A stretch of 64,000 nt of DNA, taken from Litomosoides sigmodontis (lineage: Eukaryota; Nematoda; Chromadorea; Rhabditida; Onchocercidae). The stretch spans positions 6,921,738 through 6,985,737 of the forward strand of contig OY718808.1 of the NCBI GenBank assembly GCA_963070105.1, given 5' to 3'. Position numbers and translations under genes: made by a program. Below are positions 32,079 to 46,200 of this stretch, in pieces; the stretch's first letter is position 1; each line of letters opens with the position of its first letter. The notes under the pieces are model-generated. The model did no database searches. It was not told the origin of the DNA and worked only from the letters and a program-made list of their open reading frames with translations.

Positions 32079-35000
32079 TGTGAAATGTGAAGCAACAGAG
32101 ATTTGTATAATTCAGCAACTGTATCTAACGATATGCAAATATTTGCTTGTCGTACTTATCCTTTCTCATTGTCTTCGCTCGATGATACTGTGAAGACGAA
32201 GCGTTGAAGGAGCAACAGGTGAAAGTATTGCACGAGCTGACAACCTAAACGTCACTTCGGCACTTACTTATCAACATTTCTTGCAAGTTGTGTATTTTGA
32301 AAATTTCATGAAATATTTGGACAAAATATAGTCGAAAGACTAAGTTAATTGCTAGAGAAAGTGATCGGCAAAAGCTTATTTAATAGGAATCAATTAAAGC
32401 ACACAATTATACTAAGAGTTTGAATTTGAAATTTGAAATGAGTGAAAGTGTAGGTCAATTTTTTAGTAGCTTTTCCAATCACTTGGCAATTACTCACAGA
32501 ATTAGCAATTAATCGCAGAATTGCTGCAAGAGGTGAAAGAGGGAGGTCTTTTGAACCTTCAAGAACAAATTTAAATTCACCAGGATGATTCCTCCTTTAA
32601 TCACCTGAAAAATTTTTGAAATAAAAATTGAATGCTAAACAATTAGCAAAAAAAATTTATCGCAAATTTTTATAAGTTCTCATGAATATAATTAATATCA
32701 CAGCAGAACAAAATTTGAATTTACAAATTACGAATGAAAATTTTTAAAAGTTTTAAAAAAGAAAATTTAAAAAAAAAATAAAAAAAAAAATTTTTAAAAA
32801 ATTTTAAAAGTCCTGCTTTGATTGAATAAAACTCCGTTGAGATGAAATGCAAATCATAGCGTGCAATATTTCAAAAGTTCATTTGCTCATCGAAATGGTT
32901 AGTTTTGGTTGGATTCCGAAATTGTTTTATCTTTAATAGATTCAAAATAAATGCAAGTGTTTCTGAATTTATGAAATTCCATACAAAATTCCAAGATTAA
33001 AAAAAATGTGCTTTATGTGTGAAAAATTCCACCGTTCTATCACTCTTTATCATTCGTCATTCCAAATTAGGCACACAACGATATTTTAGTTAAATATGCA
33101 AATGAACAACTTTGAATGATTCCCATCAAATTTTTCAAGTTATTAAGACAAACTGAACATTCACTTTTTTGTAATATATAAAATGCAAGGAGGCAGAGCT
33201 TCAATTTAAATTTAATTTTATCTTTAATTTCACCTAATGTCAATTTAACTTCATGCTCAATTTAAAATCAAAGAATGTTTTAAGTTATGAGAATTAATTT
33301 CGCCATTAATCAACATTTACATGTTATGAGTGTTTAGGTTCAAGTGATAAAAATGAGGAGTTAAAAATGAGTGCAAAAAGTGAGGGAGACTTTTAATCTC
33401 AATATGGTGAATGGAATTTGAAAAAATAAAAAAAAACAAGGATGAAAAATTATTGGTTGTTTTACAAGGGAGAGAGGGAGAGCGGTATCTCACATCTATC
33501 ATTCGAAAAAACTAAAACGAAAAATAGACAAATGCACAACTGACAAATTGAGCTAACTTTTGCCGCTGTTAGCATAGCAGCTGTGCTTAGGAAAGTGTGC
33601 AAAATTTAAGGATTTTCCTTGAGGGCTAAGAACATTATGTTTGTAAAAGTTTGACTAATTGATGCAAAAATTGAAATAGCGAACGGGCAGATCGGATGCT
33701 GTAAACAAGCGATGGAATGTTTTCAAAGCTGTTGAAAAATTAATTAGCGGTTTGAAGTGCCGCAATTTCTCAAGCATCTAAGATTTACAATTTCCAATAA
33801 ATTGCAACTGCACGTAAAACTTATGAGGAAATTTATGGAGCAAACACGTATGGACTCGAAAGTGAGATTTCTTTGGTGGAAAAAAAGAGGACGAAGCGAT
33901 AAGTGTAAGTTTGGGGAAGACTGCAGTAAGCGATAAATGATAAGCAAATGAATTATTTTAGGTAAAATTTTGATTGAAATTTTTGCATGAGAAATGGAAG
34001 GAACGAACGGAACGATCGGTTGCAAACTTCATGGCAGAGTGTGAAATAGAAGCGGCTGTCAAATGATTTAAAGAGATTTCTGAAAACGTTTGATGAAAAC
34101 CATCTTCTTCTTTCACGCATCCTTTAAGTAAAGAATTCAAGTATCTCCCTCTCTCCCTCTTTCTCTCTCTTATCTCTCACAACAATAAACTTTTATTTGC
34201 CATCTCTACTGCAAAAATAGATCTAATACTTACTTCTAATTATAGCTTTCTTGTTTATTTCAATAATTTCTGCCTCCAACTAACTGTTCGAATTAAATCA
34301 TTTTCAACGATACAATTCTGATAAGAGAAGAGAGCGAAAGAAATATCAGGAATGGTCATAAGGTAAATTTGACTTTAACATTTAGATGTTTAGTAAAGTT
34401 CGAAACTATTCGCAGATCAAATTTTCCTAAATTATTATTTCAGCCTGCTCTGCCACGATAACGCGAAAATTCTGGAAATGAAGGAAAATTGTTTAGTTTC
34501 CTGCATAATGGATTAAAGCACAAAATTCACGTACACCCTAATTACTCTCATGTGGAATTTAAGGGTAAGGTGGCAGGTAGCAGACAGGGATAAAATTTTT
34601 AAGCTCCTACGCTAACTAGAAGCAAACAGCATGTAAAATTAGCTAATTAAATATTAGCTGAATAATAGACTTGGTCTGAAGACTAATATCTAATATCACA
34701 TTCAATTTAAGCCAAATGGATAAACCTAAATTGGACGAAATAAACTTTGATAATGAAAGTTATACTTTTGAGAGTTTCAAAGGTTCCAGCAAAATTGTAG
34801 CATTTCGGAAAATTAATTATAATTTGATTTGCTTCAAAAGCGAAACCAATTGCACAGTATTATAAGGCACTCACTTTCACCGATTGCTGTTAAAGTTAAG
34901 TTTATTAATGAAAAATCGTAAAGATTAGAAGAGCGCATTTTGAGGGAAACTTTTGAGGCCAAACATTTAGAGTGAGAAGAAGTGATGTCCAATAATTTAG

Positions 35001-38000
35001 AATATTTGCACGGATGAAAAGAGGAAAAACATGTGCAACACGTTGGGTGAAAACAGCATCAATCAGCTTGTTCAAAAGTTGAAATTTCTAAAATAAATCC
35101 CAAATATCCCTGAATGTCGTCATGTAATTTCACAATTTTGGAAATAATTGTTACTTATATTTCAATAGAATTAAATAAAAAAAATTGGTGCGGAAATTCA
35201 CGGGCAAAAAAAGGCATTTCTCAGTAAGTTAGAAAACAACACACACACACACATAAACAAGCGGGGGCGATGTGATCATCCATGTAGATAGTGCCCGATA
35301 TCTCATCTCTCTTCCGGATGCTTTCTTTCAAAATTTTTTTCTTAATTTGACAATTTGTATAACTTCTGAGCGTTAGCAAATACGATGACGTTTGTCTTTG
35401 TCTCTGTCTTGCATGATTTGCTTTGATTTAAGAGAGAAGTATATTTCGTTAATGGTATATGAATGACTTCAGCTTCACTGTCATCCATCAATTGCTTGTC
35501 AAACTCTCTTGCAAAAGAACTTAAAGCGAATGTGAAAAAATTTTTTTTTAATTTGCAAGATTTTTGAGAAGTCAAATCTATGGGATGTTTTGGTGTGCCA
35601 TTTAACAAGAGACTTCAGCGAGGATAAATTAACGAACTTTCGGTAACAATCGAAGCGATATGCTTGAGAAGCTATTTGAGGCTAACTTTCACCCCTTTAT
35701 ACTACTTTCATGCAAAATTTCTATTGCACAATCCGTTAGTTCCTCACTAATTTTCAGACATTAATAGATTGCAGTTAATTAATTCAAAAAAAGCACGGAG
35801 CATTTTTTGCTGTGAAAGAATGTGCGAAACGGAAAATGAAAAGCAAAACCAATTATGCGTAAACGTTTACAGTTCGATTTCGTTAAATTTTGAATTCAAT
35901 GCAACACTGCTTCTTCCGTGTCGAAATAGATGAGACGCTTCTCTGACCGATCGATCTCTCTTCGATCGCAACAATATCTTTCCTAGCAAACGAAATTCAA
36001 CTTAATTACTCAATTCCGTTTAGCTTTTAATAGTTTGACAAATTTTTCTAATAAATTTTTTTTTCATAAATTTAAATTAAATGAATTTAGAAATTGAAAG
36101 TTTGTTTCCATTTGCAGTATAATATCAAGGAAGATACATTTGGCAACATTATGCATTTCAATTAGTGTGAATTAATACAATTGAATTGCTATCTTCAGAT
36201 AAAAAAAAATGAAAATCAAAAGAATCTTAGATTTGAATAATACAAGAATGATTTTAAGTTCAGCCAGTAAGAGCAACGAATTAATTTGTGAAGATATTCG
36301 AGTTAGGAGTTAAGCTCAGTAATATATCATAGAGTGAAATCCCTTCACTTAAGACTAAAATGGGCAATTTCATCTTTCCTGCGCTTTTTTTGCACGACAC
36401 GATGACGTATCGTTGACGCAAAAACGTGGAATTCAACAACAATAAACGCGAGTTGGCGCGTGGTTACTCCTTGAATTCACTGATTGCAGTTTCACCAGCG
36501 ACTGATAAGTTAATAACACATTTAATCATCGAAGTTTTAAACAATTCAACAGACATTCAACCATGAAGCAGCTGAAGAAGTGATTGGTTCCAAAAATAAA
36601 AATTTATAGTGAAATCTTAAAAGCGACAAACCAAGTATTTGCGAGAGAAATATTTCAGGTGAATTTTGCCTGGCGTAGCACAGACGTAGGAGGATAAGCG
36701 AAGGTAGGCTGACTGTAATGATACAAATTTCCCTTCCACTGACAGTAATGATAACAATATTTGGGATAGAAACGAGCGCTCAGCGGTAATTCTCTAATCA
36801 TAAATATTATCAATAATCATTGGCATACTTGAAAGGACCAGTTCTCTTCAATCTTCCTGTCAATTACTTGTCCTACAAAATTATCATTGCTCAATGGATG
36901 ACCCAATTTGCATATCTCTTTCAATCATTAATACTCCTTGCATTTCAAAGCTATCAGTTCCCAGAGGTACATTTTGGAAAACATCCCTTTTTCTCTTCAA
37001 ACCAACGTCGGCTTGAATGATTTTTGCTTTTTCGTTTTTGAAATTAACACGAAGATTGGAGGGACAGTGCTGTAAGTGTGTGGCAATAGCAACTGAAGTT
37101 GCAATTCTCATCTGAGCTTAATTTAAATTTGCTAAGATCAAACCAGACAATTATAGGCGAAATAAAGCAGATTAATCGATGGCCCACCTGATAATCGTTC
37201 TTCGGCGGTATGGTAGACAGAGTCGGAAATGCAAATAAACGGTAGAGAAATCAATGAATTGCAAACAAAAAGGAAGCAATGTCTGTGGACAGCGAGGATT
37301 GTCCACTTTCCAGTCATTTCGTCAAACATACACCTTTCCGCAACAAAAATTTTTTTCACATTTTTGAATTTTTTACATCACTCATTGCTAACTTGACTTC
37401 ATGTTCTATCACGAATTTTTCCAGATATCTTTTAATTTCCGATTTTCAGCTTTTGCTTCTGAAGTTTTATAAATAAGTTAGCTTTACACATACTGTTTGG
37501 GTCGAAATGTTTTCTTCGTTTCTCTATCTCTTCATGCGGCAACATCAAATTATGGCTTCTCTGAGGCAGTCTCGGAAGAAGAAGGCTTAATTCTATAAAT
37601 GCATAATGATGAAGTGCACGAAAGAAAAAAATAATTAATTGGTGGTCATTGGGCTAAGAATGGGAATGAGCCGAATTGAAATTACACCATTCTTACTATC
37701 AAGGGAAGGTGAGGAATCATTAAGTTCGTTATTTATCAATTACAATTAAATGTGTCGTTTTAAAGCTTTTCATACAACGTAGCTAAGCTGCTGCATCGGA
37801 TGTGATAATGAGAGAAAACCTATCTCTGAATTTCGATTTACTTTTCCTCAACGAATCCACTAATGATTTAGTGGATTTGTGCTTTTGGTTAATTTTATTC
37901 AAAAATACCGGAAAAAAAAGCAACAATTTAACAAAGAAATAAGAAGGATTACCATTCCAATCATATATGATTTTTTTCCTCAACAATTCACCAATCAAAA

Positions 38001-39105
38001 TTTTTTGCAGTGAAATTGAAATTTTAGGAATGATTGGCTACTTGTCAACGACATTCTGCAAGCGCTTCTATGGATGAAAAAAAAAATTAGCGAAATGGAT
38101 GAAAAAAAAATTCCATAGCAACAGTGCCTCTGCTCTTATTAGCTCGGTAAAGAATAAAATTTTAAAGTGAGCATTACTTACTACCTGTCGAACTGTTGCA
38201 TTTTCAAATTATCAGTAAACTAATGAAATCAGAGAAAGCGATAACATTCTTCAAATACACTGTTACCACTTGCCAATCACATGCTGTGAAATAAATATAA
38301 AATCATTGTAAAAAAGATAGCCTTGGAGGGATCAGCCTTTTGTGTGGAAAATTGAGCTTCACGCTCTCTACCAAAAGTGGGAAGCTTGAGAAGCTGACTT
38401 CAGTGCATAGAAACAGATCATTGCAGTTTTCTATTTTGTGGTAAATTCACTTCGCGTGTTCTGATAAAGACGTTTTCAAATTCACTCGATTGATAACTAT
38501 CACTTTCACTCACTGGAATTCGTTGCAGTTTAGCCATCGGAATTTGAGAATTTTTGGCATGAGAGAAAGAACAATGTGGGTAGTGTTGCTGATGTTCCAA
38601 AATCATCAACTCTTTTAATTTTGTAAATTTAGGTTAATGAATTAAACCACAACTACAGTTTAGGTCAAATAGTTGAGAAACAAACAAACTGCATGTAACT
38701 TCACTTATGATTACAGCAGAATGAATATATTAAGCAAAACATGCAACGGTTGAAGAAGTAAAAAATTGAGGAATGAGAAGTATTAAACAAAGAATTCCTT
38801 TAGACTTTTAATAAAACGTCAGAGATTAAGAAGTATTCTCATAGCTAAATTAACATCTCTTTAACTCGGTCTCCCTCTCCGAACTCATCCCCTTCCACTT
38901 CCGTCTTATTTTGGCTTGCACGAAAAAAAAATAGTACAAGCATAACAAAAGTGTTATGCTATGACAAGCATGTACGAAACAAAAAACAATGGTCCGTTTC
39001 AATTATATTATAAAGTGCATGAAATATATATACATCATAATTTTGGAAAGCATTCGTAAAGTTTCAAAAAATATTTTAAAAAAAAACATTAGAAACTAGA
39101 GTGTT
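32079..39105. other. Gene desert, about 7 kb
   Basis: I found no exon with a recognisable family, and no pair of open frames that splice in phase. It contains CT-rich (about 34144-34180) and AC (about 35238-35253) simple repeats and a 25-base near-duplicate (38069-38113). The promoter of the M13 peptidase should lie at its left edge, and the 3' UTR of ALG12 at its right edge. A fast-evolving or non-coding RNA gene cannot be excluded by eye. Confidence 0.5.
38069..38113. repeat. 25-base tandem near-duplicate
   Basis: ATGGATGAAAAAAAAA followed by TTAGCGAA, then a partial second copy. A minor slippage product in non-coding DNA. Confidence 0.8.
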
Positions 39106-41222
39106 TCAAACTGAATCAGAATAATGCAATTTTTCCAACACCACCAACTGTGCATTGAACTTCATGCTAGGCCAATAATATGGAAACCTTGGTATTCTCT
39201 CTAATTCAACTTTTCTGCAAAATAGCATTATTTCTCAAAGCATTAAAAAGTATTTCACAATTAATTATATATTACCTAAAGTTACTGCCAGTTTGAACAA
39301 GTCTGAAAATCTCGACTGAAGTGAAATGACAAACAGCTATGAATTCCTAAATTTATCAAAATTTCAAAATTTAAATGGTAAGTAAATTAAAACAGAGGAT
39401 AGAAAAAATTACTGGAAAGCTTTAACATCATATAAAATATGATGAGTAGAGGAAAAGTTTCGTGCGGCAATACTGACGATATCAGGTTCCGTGTATGAAC
39501 CAATCAACAAATAGTCAAATTGCGCAAGTTGTGATGGCCCCAAATTTTCGGTTTTGTTGTACCTATATATACGATTTGTAATGTTGGGAACGATAAACAA
39601 AATAATGTAATATCACTCACTCAGTTTACACTTTATTATTTCATCCTAACCTTCAAAATTTTACGAAATTAATTTTTTGAAATATAGAGGAGGAAGGCGA
39701 GAGAGTTGTCGCCATTTTGAGGCCTGCTCTAGACCTATTTGCTTTCGCTCATAAGCAATCTTATGTGCTCTCTTCATTTCCACGAGAGTTTCATGCAGGT
39801 TCAGCGTATTTCATCATAAATTACTTACTCCCAAGCATCGTACCACTGCAAAAATCGACTGACACCAGTTTGAGCAGCATAATTATCGATGTAGACGGTA
39901 GTAGGTTCATTTCGACTGAAATACCGCAAATACTGAAAAAAAACATGAAAAAACTTTTTGAAAACAGTTTTCCACAAAACTCTCCTCGACTTATGCTGTC
40001 ATTTTTTCAGTGACCTCTGTCTTCTCTATCCCTAAAACTTTAATGTTATATGCGACACGATTTAGTAATTATTTTGCCTATGAAAACAATGTAATACCTG
40101 AAGAGAAGCGAGTGCTTCGCCACCAGGATAATTCCTAGAACTTGCGATTAGGAAGATTGAAGTACTGATAATATTTATTATCAAATGCAGTATTATTCCA
40201 ACAGCCATTAACATTCCAAACTTCGATTTCCAGCGATTGATCCAAATAAAAAACAAAAAAAAAATATCGGAAATAAAATTTGTAGAAAATTAATGACAAC
40301 GTGATTCACAAAAGTCTACATGATTGCCATAAAAACGGTTCTTGATCTGCTATCGTTTTAAAGAAAATTGGAAATTTTTTTCAATTATTTTCATTTTAAG
40401 ACAGAAAAAAAGTGCTGATGAATTTGTCATAATTTAGAAATCAAACAATTTACATCCTCGCACACAACACCGCTGATGAGACATTAAAAAGCGGTAGTGT
40501 GTAAATTATAAATCGAAGTTCTTTGTGAGGAAGAAATGAATATAATAAGATGTAGCACGTAACAGGTATTAGAATTGGTAGTAAACGACGATCTGAAAAG
40601 AGGAAAACCTATTGGTTTTGATAGCGAGTTGACATATGCTAAATGTCAAATGAACGTAATATTCAGAGAATTCATGGTAGCATTGGACGATGAATTTCAA
40701 ATAATTTAGCACTAATATGGCTGAAGAAGGTTTTTTAGCTGGTCTTCATTCAGTTTCTGCGTACGCTTGGAACATGGAAAAGATTTGATCACATACCAAG
40801 CAATGATCCTAAAAGCACAAGCGGAGTTGAAGCAATCAGTGCTCGTGGAACTGCGGAACAAAAATACCAGAAGTAGGGTAGAACCTAAACGAAAGAAATC
40901 ATTGAATTCTATAACAAATTTTTAAGCTTTTTCAAAGATTTTTTAGTTTTTGATTTCTGGTTCTGATTTTTTTAATTTTAAGTTTTATATTTCTTTAATA
41001 CAAATCTATTGGCTATAAACATAAAAATTGAAACTTGCCCCATATTCGTGACTTCTGTTCAACACTACATTAAACCACCACACTTCACCTTCAGGCCATA
41101 GCCACCGTCGCCATAAGAAAGAATCTATTGGCACAGACAGACCTGAATAACTTGGGCTCTGAGCATGCGTTCAGCAAAATTTTGGTCAACTTCACTTTTC
41201 TTAAGCGAAATCAAAACATTTG

Positions 41223-41294
<72 letters not shown>

Positions 41295-42739
41295 CTAACC
41301 TAAAATGAGCAGAGCGGTAGATGAGCAATGAACAACTGCACCATTCCGGCCCAAGAGGGGAAGCTGACGCGTTAAAACAGGCCATATGAAAACGCAACCA
41401 TAAAACAATATCAGTTCACATCGGAATAACAGTGTGAAAACTGTAGCAATTCGTGCTGCACATAACCAGCGTTCATCCAGAATTTTCTGATAGGTCCAAA
41501 GTACTGTAGTTTATTAAACATGAAAATGAACATAAACAGAAATAAGTCGTAATTTTAATTAGGCCTCAATACACTAACTAAAGTATGAATAGATGGAAAA
41601 ACTCTCACCTCCAAGTAAAGCAAATGTATTCGGAAGAGGCCTGGAACAGTAAAACATAAAATGAAACTGCGTCGCTATGGTTAACCTGAAACTTTCCCTC
41701 TAATTTATGAAGAGTTGAAACTCACTAAAAGAGATTATGAAGACTTTTGAGTATCTTATTACTCAAACAAGAGTTTGTTGAACTCTAATACGCTAACACA
41801 CCAAACCATATTATATGTCATCAAATCGAAGTCCGTATTATTGAAGTGAACTTATTAAATGATGCAACTAGAAAGTTTCCTGCTAAAAACTGCCAAGGCT
41901 TGCGTCCTAATCAAAATAAGTAAAATAAAAGTACCTTAGAAAGTCTCCCGATAATTCGCCAAATTTTTTGTCAATTCGTTGAGCAAAATGATTAAATGCA
42001 AATAAAATTGTCAGGCCAAGCACAAACCTCACTGGAATGTATTTTTGGACAAAAGTAGCACTTTTTGAAGATATTTTACAAAAATTCAAAGCATTGAATA
42101 GTAAATCGTCAATCACAACTAAATATTGCAATCCATTTAATAAATCAAAATGTTATTGGTGCCATTAAAGCTTGAAACTAACCGCCATACAAAATCCAGT
42201 GCTTCGAAATATTACTGAAGTAACTGACTACAGGTAAAAGCGTAGCACTAACTATCACAGCGCCCACAAAAGTACGCGGTACTACTCCAGGAAATTCGTG
42301 ATGATCATACTGGAAATTGAAACCCACAAATCTTAACAGGAAACAAAATAACTAGATCTTTTAATGAACATCTTGGTTAAGTAATCATAACCAATGTTCC
42401 TAGCATCTATCTGATGAATACTGATGCGGCTAAAATTCATACCACTAACACTAGTCGTTAGTTTTGTGGATATTGAAATGCATCCAAATAAGACGTTATA
42501 AATAAGGCTTTACTGTATAATTTAATTACCTCCAACACCGCTTTTTCATAAAACAGCAAAGATATCTTGCTCAGAAAACTTTGATAAAATACCTTGGTAA
42601 AGTTTAGTTGATGATACAAGATGTCATGGATAGCTTGTACATTGAAGCTCTCTTCAACTTTTGTGTAGGGCGCCATCATTACATGCAGCACGCATACTCC
42701 TATTAAAAGCCATTCTGAGGGCCGTTTTCTTCTACTCAT
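39106..42739 (-). CDS. ALG12: ALG12, dolichyl-P-Man:Man7GlcNAc2-PP-dolichol alpha-1,6-mannosyltransferase
   Basis: ALG12 adds the eighth mannose to the lipid-linked N-glycan precursor on the lumenal side of the ER. It is a multi-pass GT22 enzyme. Twelve exons on - give about 497 aa, close to the usual 488: 42593-42739, 42183-42309, 41935-42031, 41609-41685, 41300-41503, 41039-41142, 40797-40884, 40454-40592, about 40098-40244, 39829-39932, 39413-39562, 39106-39214. Diagnostic motifs: [71 protein letters not shown], and [16 protein letters not shown]. The sixth intron starts with GC (GCAAGT) rather than GT. The ninth exon shows no AG acceptor where the alignment needs one. An AT microsatellite lies in the fifth intron. 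Confidence 0.95.
41225..41292. repeat. (AT)n microsatellite
   Basis: About 34 AT units within the ALG12 intron between exons 41300-41503 and 41039-41142, starting a few bases past the donor GTTAGT. Confidence 0.97.
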
Positions 42740-43205
42740 CGCTTGTAACCAAAAATTAAATTTCTTAGAAAAATCCTAAAACATTCAAACTTTGCAAAAA
42801 TGACATTGCAATGTGTTTTAATGCATGAACATGTAAAGTAGAATTATTGCTTGTGCAAATGTTTTATTAACTTGAAAACAAGTGGTATACAAATTCGCTT
42901 CCAATCCTCTCCACGAACTTTAAAACGTTAAGTAGCTTCTGCTTTTTTTTTCTAAATTTCATTCAGAAACAATTTAACCGAACCCACTGCGACTATCTGT
43001 AATCAAGAAAAAGCATAGCAAGAAAGTATTAGAGAAAAGCAAAAGAACAATCTCACGATAAAGTACAGAAGATCGAGCAAAATAAATCTGAAGCAGTCGG
43101 AAGAAAATACGTTAATGGTAGTTTTAAAATTTATACATAATCAGAAAGAGCGATGACAAAGAAAGAACGATGCCCTCCTAAACAATACGTTTATGTACAA
43201 TATTC
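42740..43205. other. Spacer between ValRS 3' end and ALG12 start
   Basis: 466 bases separate two genes on the same strand. No separate gene is seen. The short spacing would fit either independent promoters or a nematode-style polycistronic unit resolved by trans-splicing. Confidence 0.5.
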
Positions 43206-46200
43206 TTAATTAAACACTTCTAATTTTTTAATTAAAGCTCCCAGTTTCGAGATTTCTTCAACCATACCATTTACCACTGCATTTGCCTGCAAAGAATAAT
43301 GAAGGTAAATAAACCGATATTTATAGCAAAATTCATCACTGTAAGATTATGCGGTGGAAAGCACTATAACGTTAACGAACAAAGCCAAGAAAAACTAATC
43401 ATTGGATAACCACAAATAACTTTTCTGGAACTTATAAGTACGGAGGGCAAACCTCACTGCTTTTTTTTAAATGAAATATTGTACGCCAATGAAACAGAGA
43501 AAGCAAACTTCACAACACATTAAAAATCATGTAACTCCTAACAGTCTGAAAACCAGAGAAGTTACAAAACATTTGCGGATCATAAGGATTTACATAATCG
43601 GTTTTGGCTCATTTTTACGACTTACCTGAGAAATTTTTCGTTGATGTCTTTCTATTAAATCACCTCTGGTTGCACTTTTAGCTAATTTTTCATGTTTATC
43701 AATTTGATGTAAAAATTGTCCTTTCCTTTTTTCCGCCTTTTGCAATCGCCTCAATAATTCTCCTTTAACTAAGGAACCACACTCAGCCTGTAAAATAAAA
43801 AAATAATATTAATAATCTTAATGCGGAATTTGTCACTTACATCACTTCCCTTTAATTGAAGATTATAAGATCACAGAAAAGAATTGATGTTCTCATTTCA
43901 CCATTTTCCAGAAATTTATTTCACGCACCCCAATAGAAACATGGATTTCGGCTGCGTAACCAGACACAGGAAAAGGCAGGTTGTAATTATTTTCTTCTGG
44001 TACTGCCGACGAAAGTGTGACATTACAAAGTTCTTGAATAATCAGTTTGAAATTTTTCAGATCGCAGCTTTCTCCGCAGCAAGTTACTAAAAATCAGCAA
44101 AATATGAAACTTCACATTTGACAGAAAACATGAAAGGAAATAATTGTGAAGCAAAACACGATTTTTTAGAAAGCAATACCTTCTAAAGTATTTTTTGAGG
44201 AAATTTGAAACTGTGCTCGAATGGACCTTACAGTTTTAATCACTTGTAGCACAAAGGACATATCCTCTTCAAGTTTTTTATCGATCAGAGTAGGCTTTAA
44301 ATCCTAAAAATATTTGTTCCCTAGCGGAAATCAAGAACTGTGAAACAACCGCTACGTAAATTAATGCATAGAAAAATATGACAAAAACAAATAAAATTAC
44401 CATTTTCGGATCAGCAACAAAAATGCTGCTTCCTTTATCCCGTTTAATGCGATCGAAAAGATAGGCGCTCACAAAAGGCATGAAAATCGAAAGATGAATC
44501 AACGATTTTTCAATAACGTCACGTAAAACTTCAGCAATTACTCTCAACCTTGGAAAGTCTTTTGACCATAATGCCTTCTTTGTCGTCTCCTGAATAACAA
44601 TGCTAACAAAAAGATTTCATTAGTTTTTTGGACACCTGAAGCTTTAAAGAAATCAAAGACGTAGTAGAAAGAATTCTGAGGTTTTTTAATTTAACATAAA
44701 TCTGCCTTAACAAAAGTTCAGAAGAAACTGACGATATAAACGTCACACAAGTCATTGCATAAAAATTTATGTAGTGCATTGAGCGCCAGGTGGGGACAAT
44801 TTGACTCCATTTTTTCTGACATTATCATTAGAGAATTTTCCAAACGGCTCCTTATCCAGCAGTCCTACAAATATTCTAACACTGACATGAGTTTTACAAT
44901 CACTAACATATAAACAAAATCTTACACTGCAGTTCATTTCTCCTAGTAAAAATCATTCTCTAGAGCCGAAAATATTAAAGAACAGTTTAAATTACCCATC
45001 GCTTTTTATCGTTTTTTGAATCCAATGTAACGTGAAAATCAAATAAGAAACTAACTTCAATACGATCGCGACAAACTTGGTCAGAAGCTTCGCAATAATT
45101 TTGCCATACTTCATCTGCATAGATGCAAAGATTCCATAGCTTATTGCAAAATCTAAATTAATACTTCAGCGAAAGTTTCAATTGCTATTTATATCATAAG
45201 TAAACAAGTGCATAATAAATAAATAAACAAATAAATAAAGAGATGAAATAAACACATAATTCACACAATGAGCTTGATTTCTCACTTTAAACCTTCCATA
45301 GCTGTTTGTACAACATCGACATTGATATTCATAGCGCCAACATCATAACGGAGTAAAGCGAAACGCAAAGCATCCGGACCACATTGCGGGATTCCTTTCG
45401 GAAACCGAGATTTCAGAGAATCTGCTGCCATTTCTAAATTTTTTGGAACTGCTTTGATATAAATGCACTCATTATCGCTTCTAATTTCTTCAGTTGAGGA
45501 ACAAATATTTAAAACACAAAATAAGAGTAACAAGTTATCTTACAACCTTCACGAAACCAGCTCACTTTTTTCTCTTTCCGAAAGAGTACTTTTATCAAGA
45601 TGTTCCAACATTTTCTGGACGGAAATACCATCGACAATATACATTGGATCGATTACATTTCCTAACGATTTACTCATCTTTTTCCCATTTTCGTCACATA
45701 CTAAACCGTGCAACACGACTTTTGGAAAAGGCAAATAACCTGTTAAACTGAAAATTAATTTTAATAACTGTGAAGTATAAACAAATAATTAAAAATTCTA
45801 ATCGTGTCGGTAGTGAAAAAAGTACACGGAATTTCGAGGTCAATGCTTTTCCAGTTTCAAAAAAATAAAACCTATAACAAACAGCAACCATTCGTGCCAC
45901 CCAAAATCCAGCAATATCGTATCCAGTTTCTAACACAGATAATGGGATACGATCAATTCGTTTTTTTGGCCAACCTGTAAGTGCACAGTATCTTTTTTCT
46001 CTAGAATTTAGAAACTACTAATAAATGTATTGTAGCAAAACTAAGCAGCTCGCATCTCCAAGATTTAATAAATTTTTACCAAGCAAGATGATCGGGATAA
46101 GCGATGAAGAAAACCAGGTATCCAAGACATCATCGTCCTGTTTCAAATTCATTTTGGTGTTTGCTCCATCACACAAACGCAACGCTTCAGCCTCATTTGG

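Noticed and set aside
33744..34140. Overlapping short frames on - within the gene desert
   Set aside because: No domain, no in-phase partners, and low-complexity composition. Judged chance open frames.
44999..45032. Short open segment [10 protein letters not shown] on - considered as a ValRS exon
   Set aside because: No AG acceptor precedes it, and the flanking exons 45056-45152 and 44733-44864 join directly in phase to give the family sequence.
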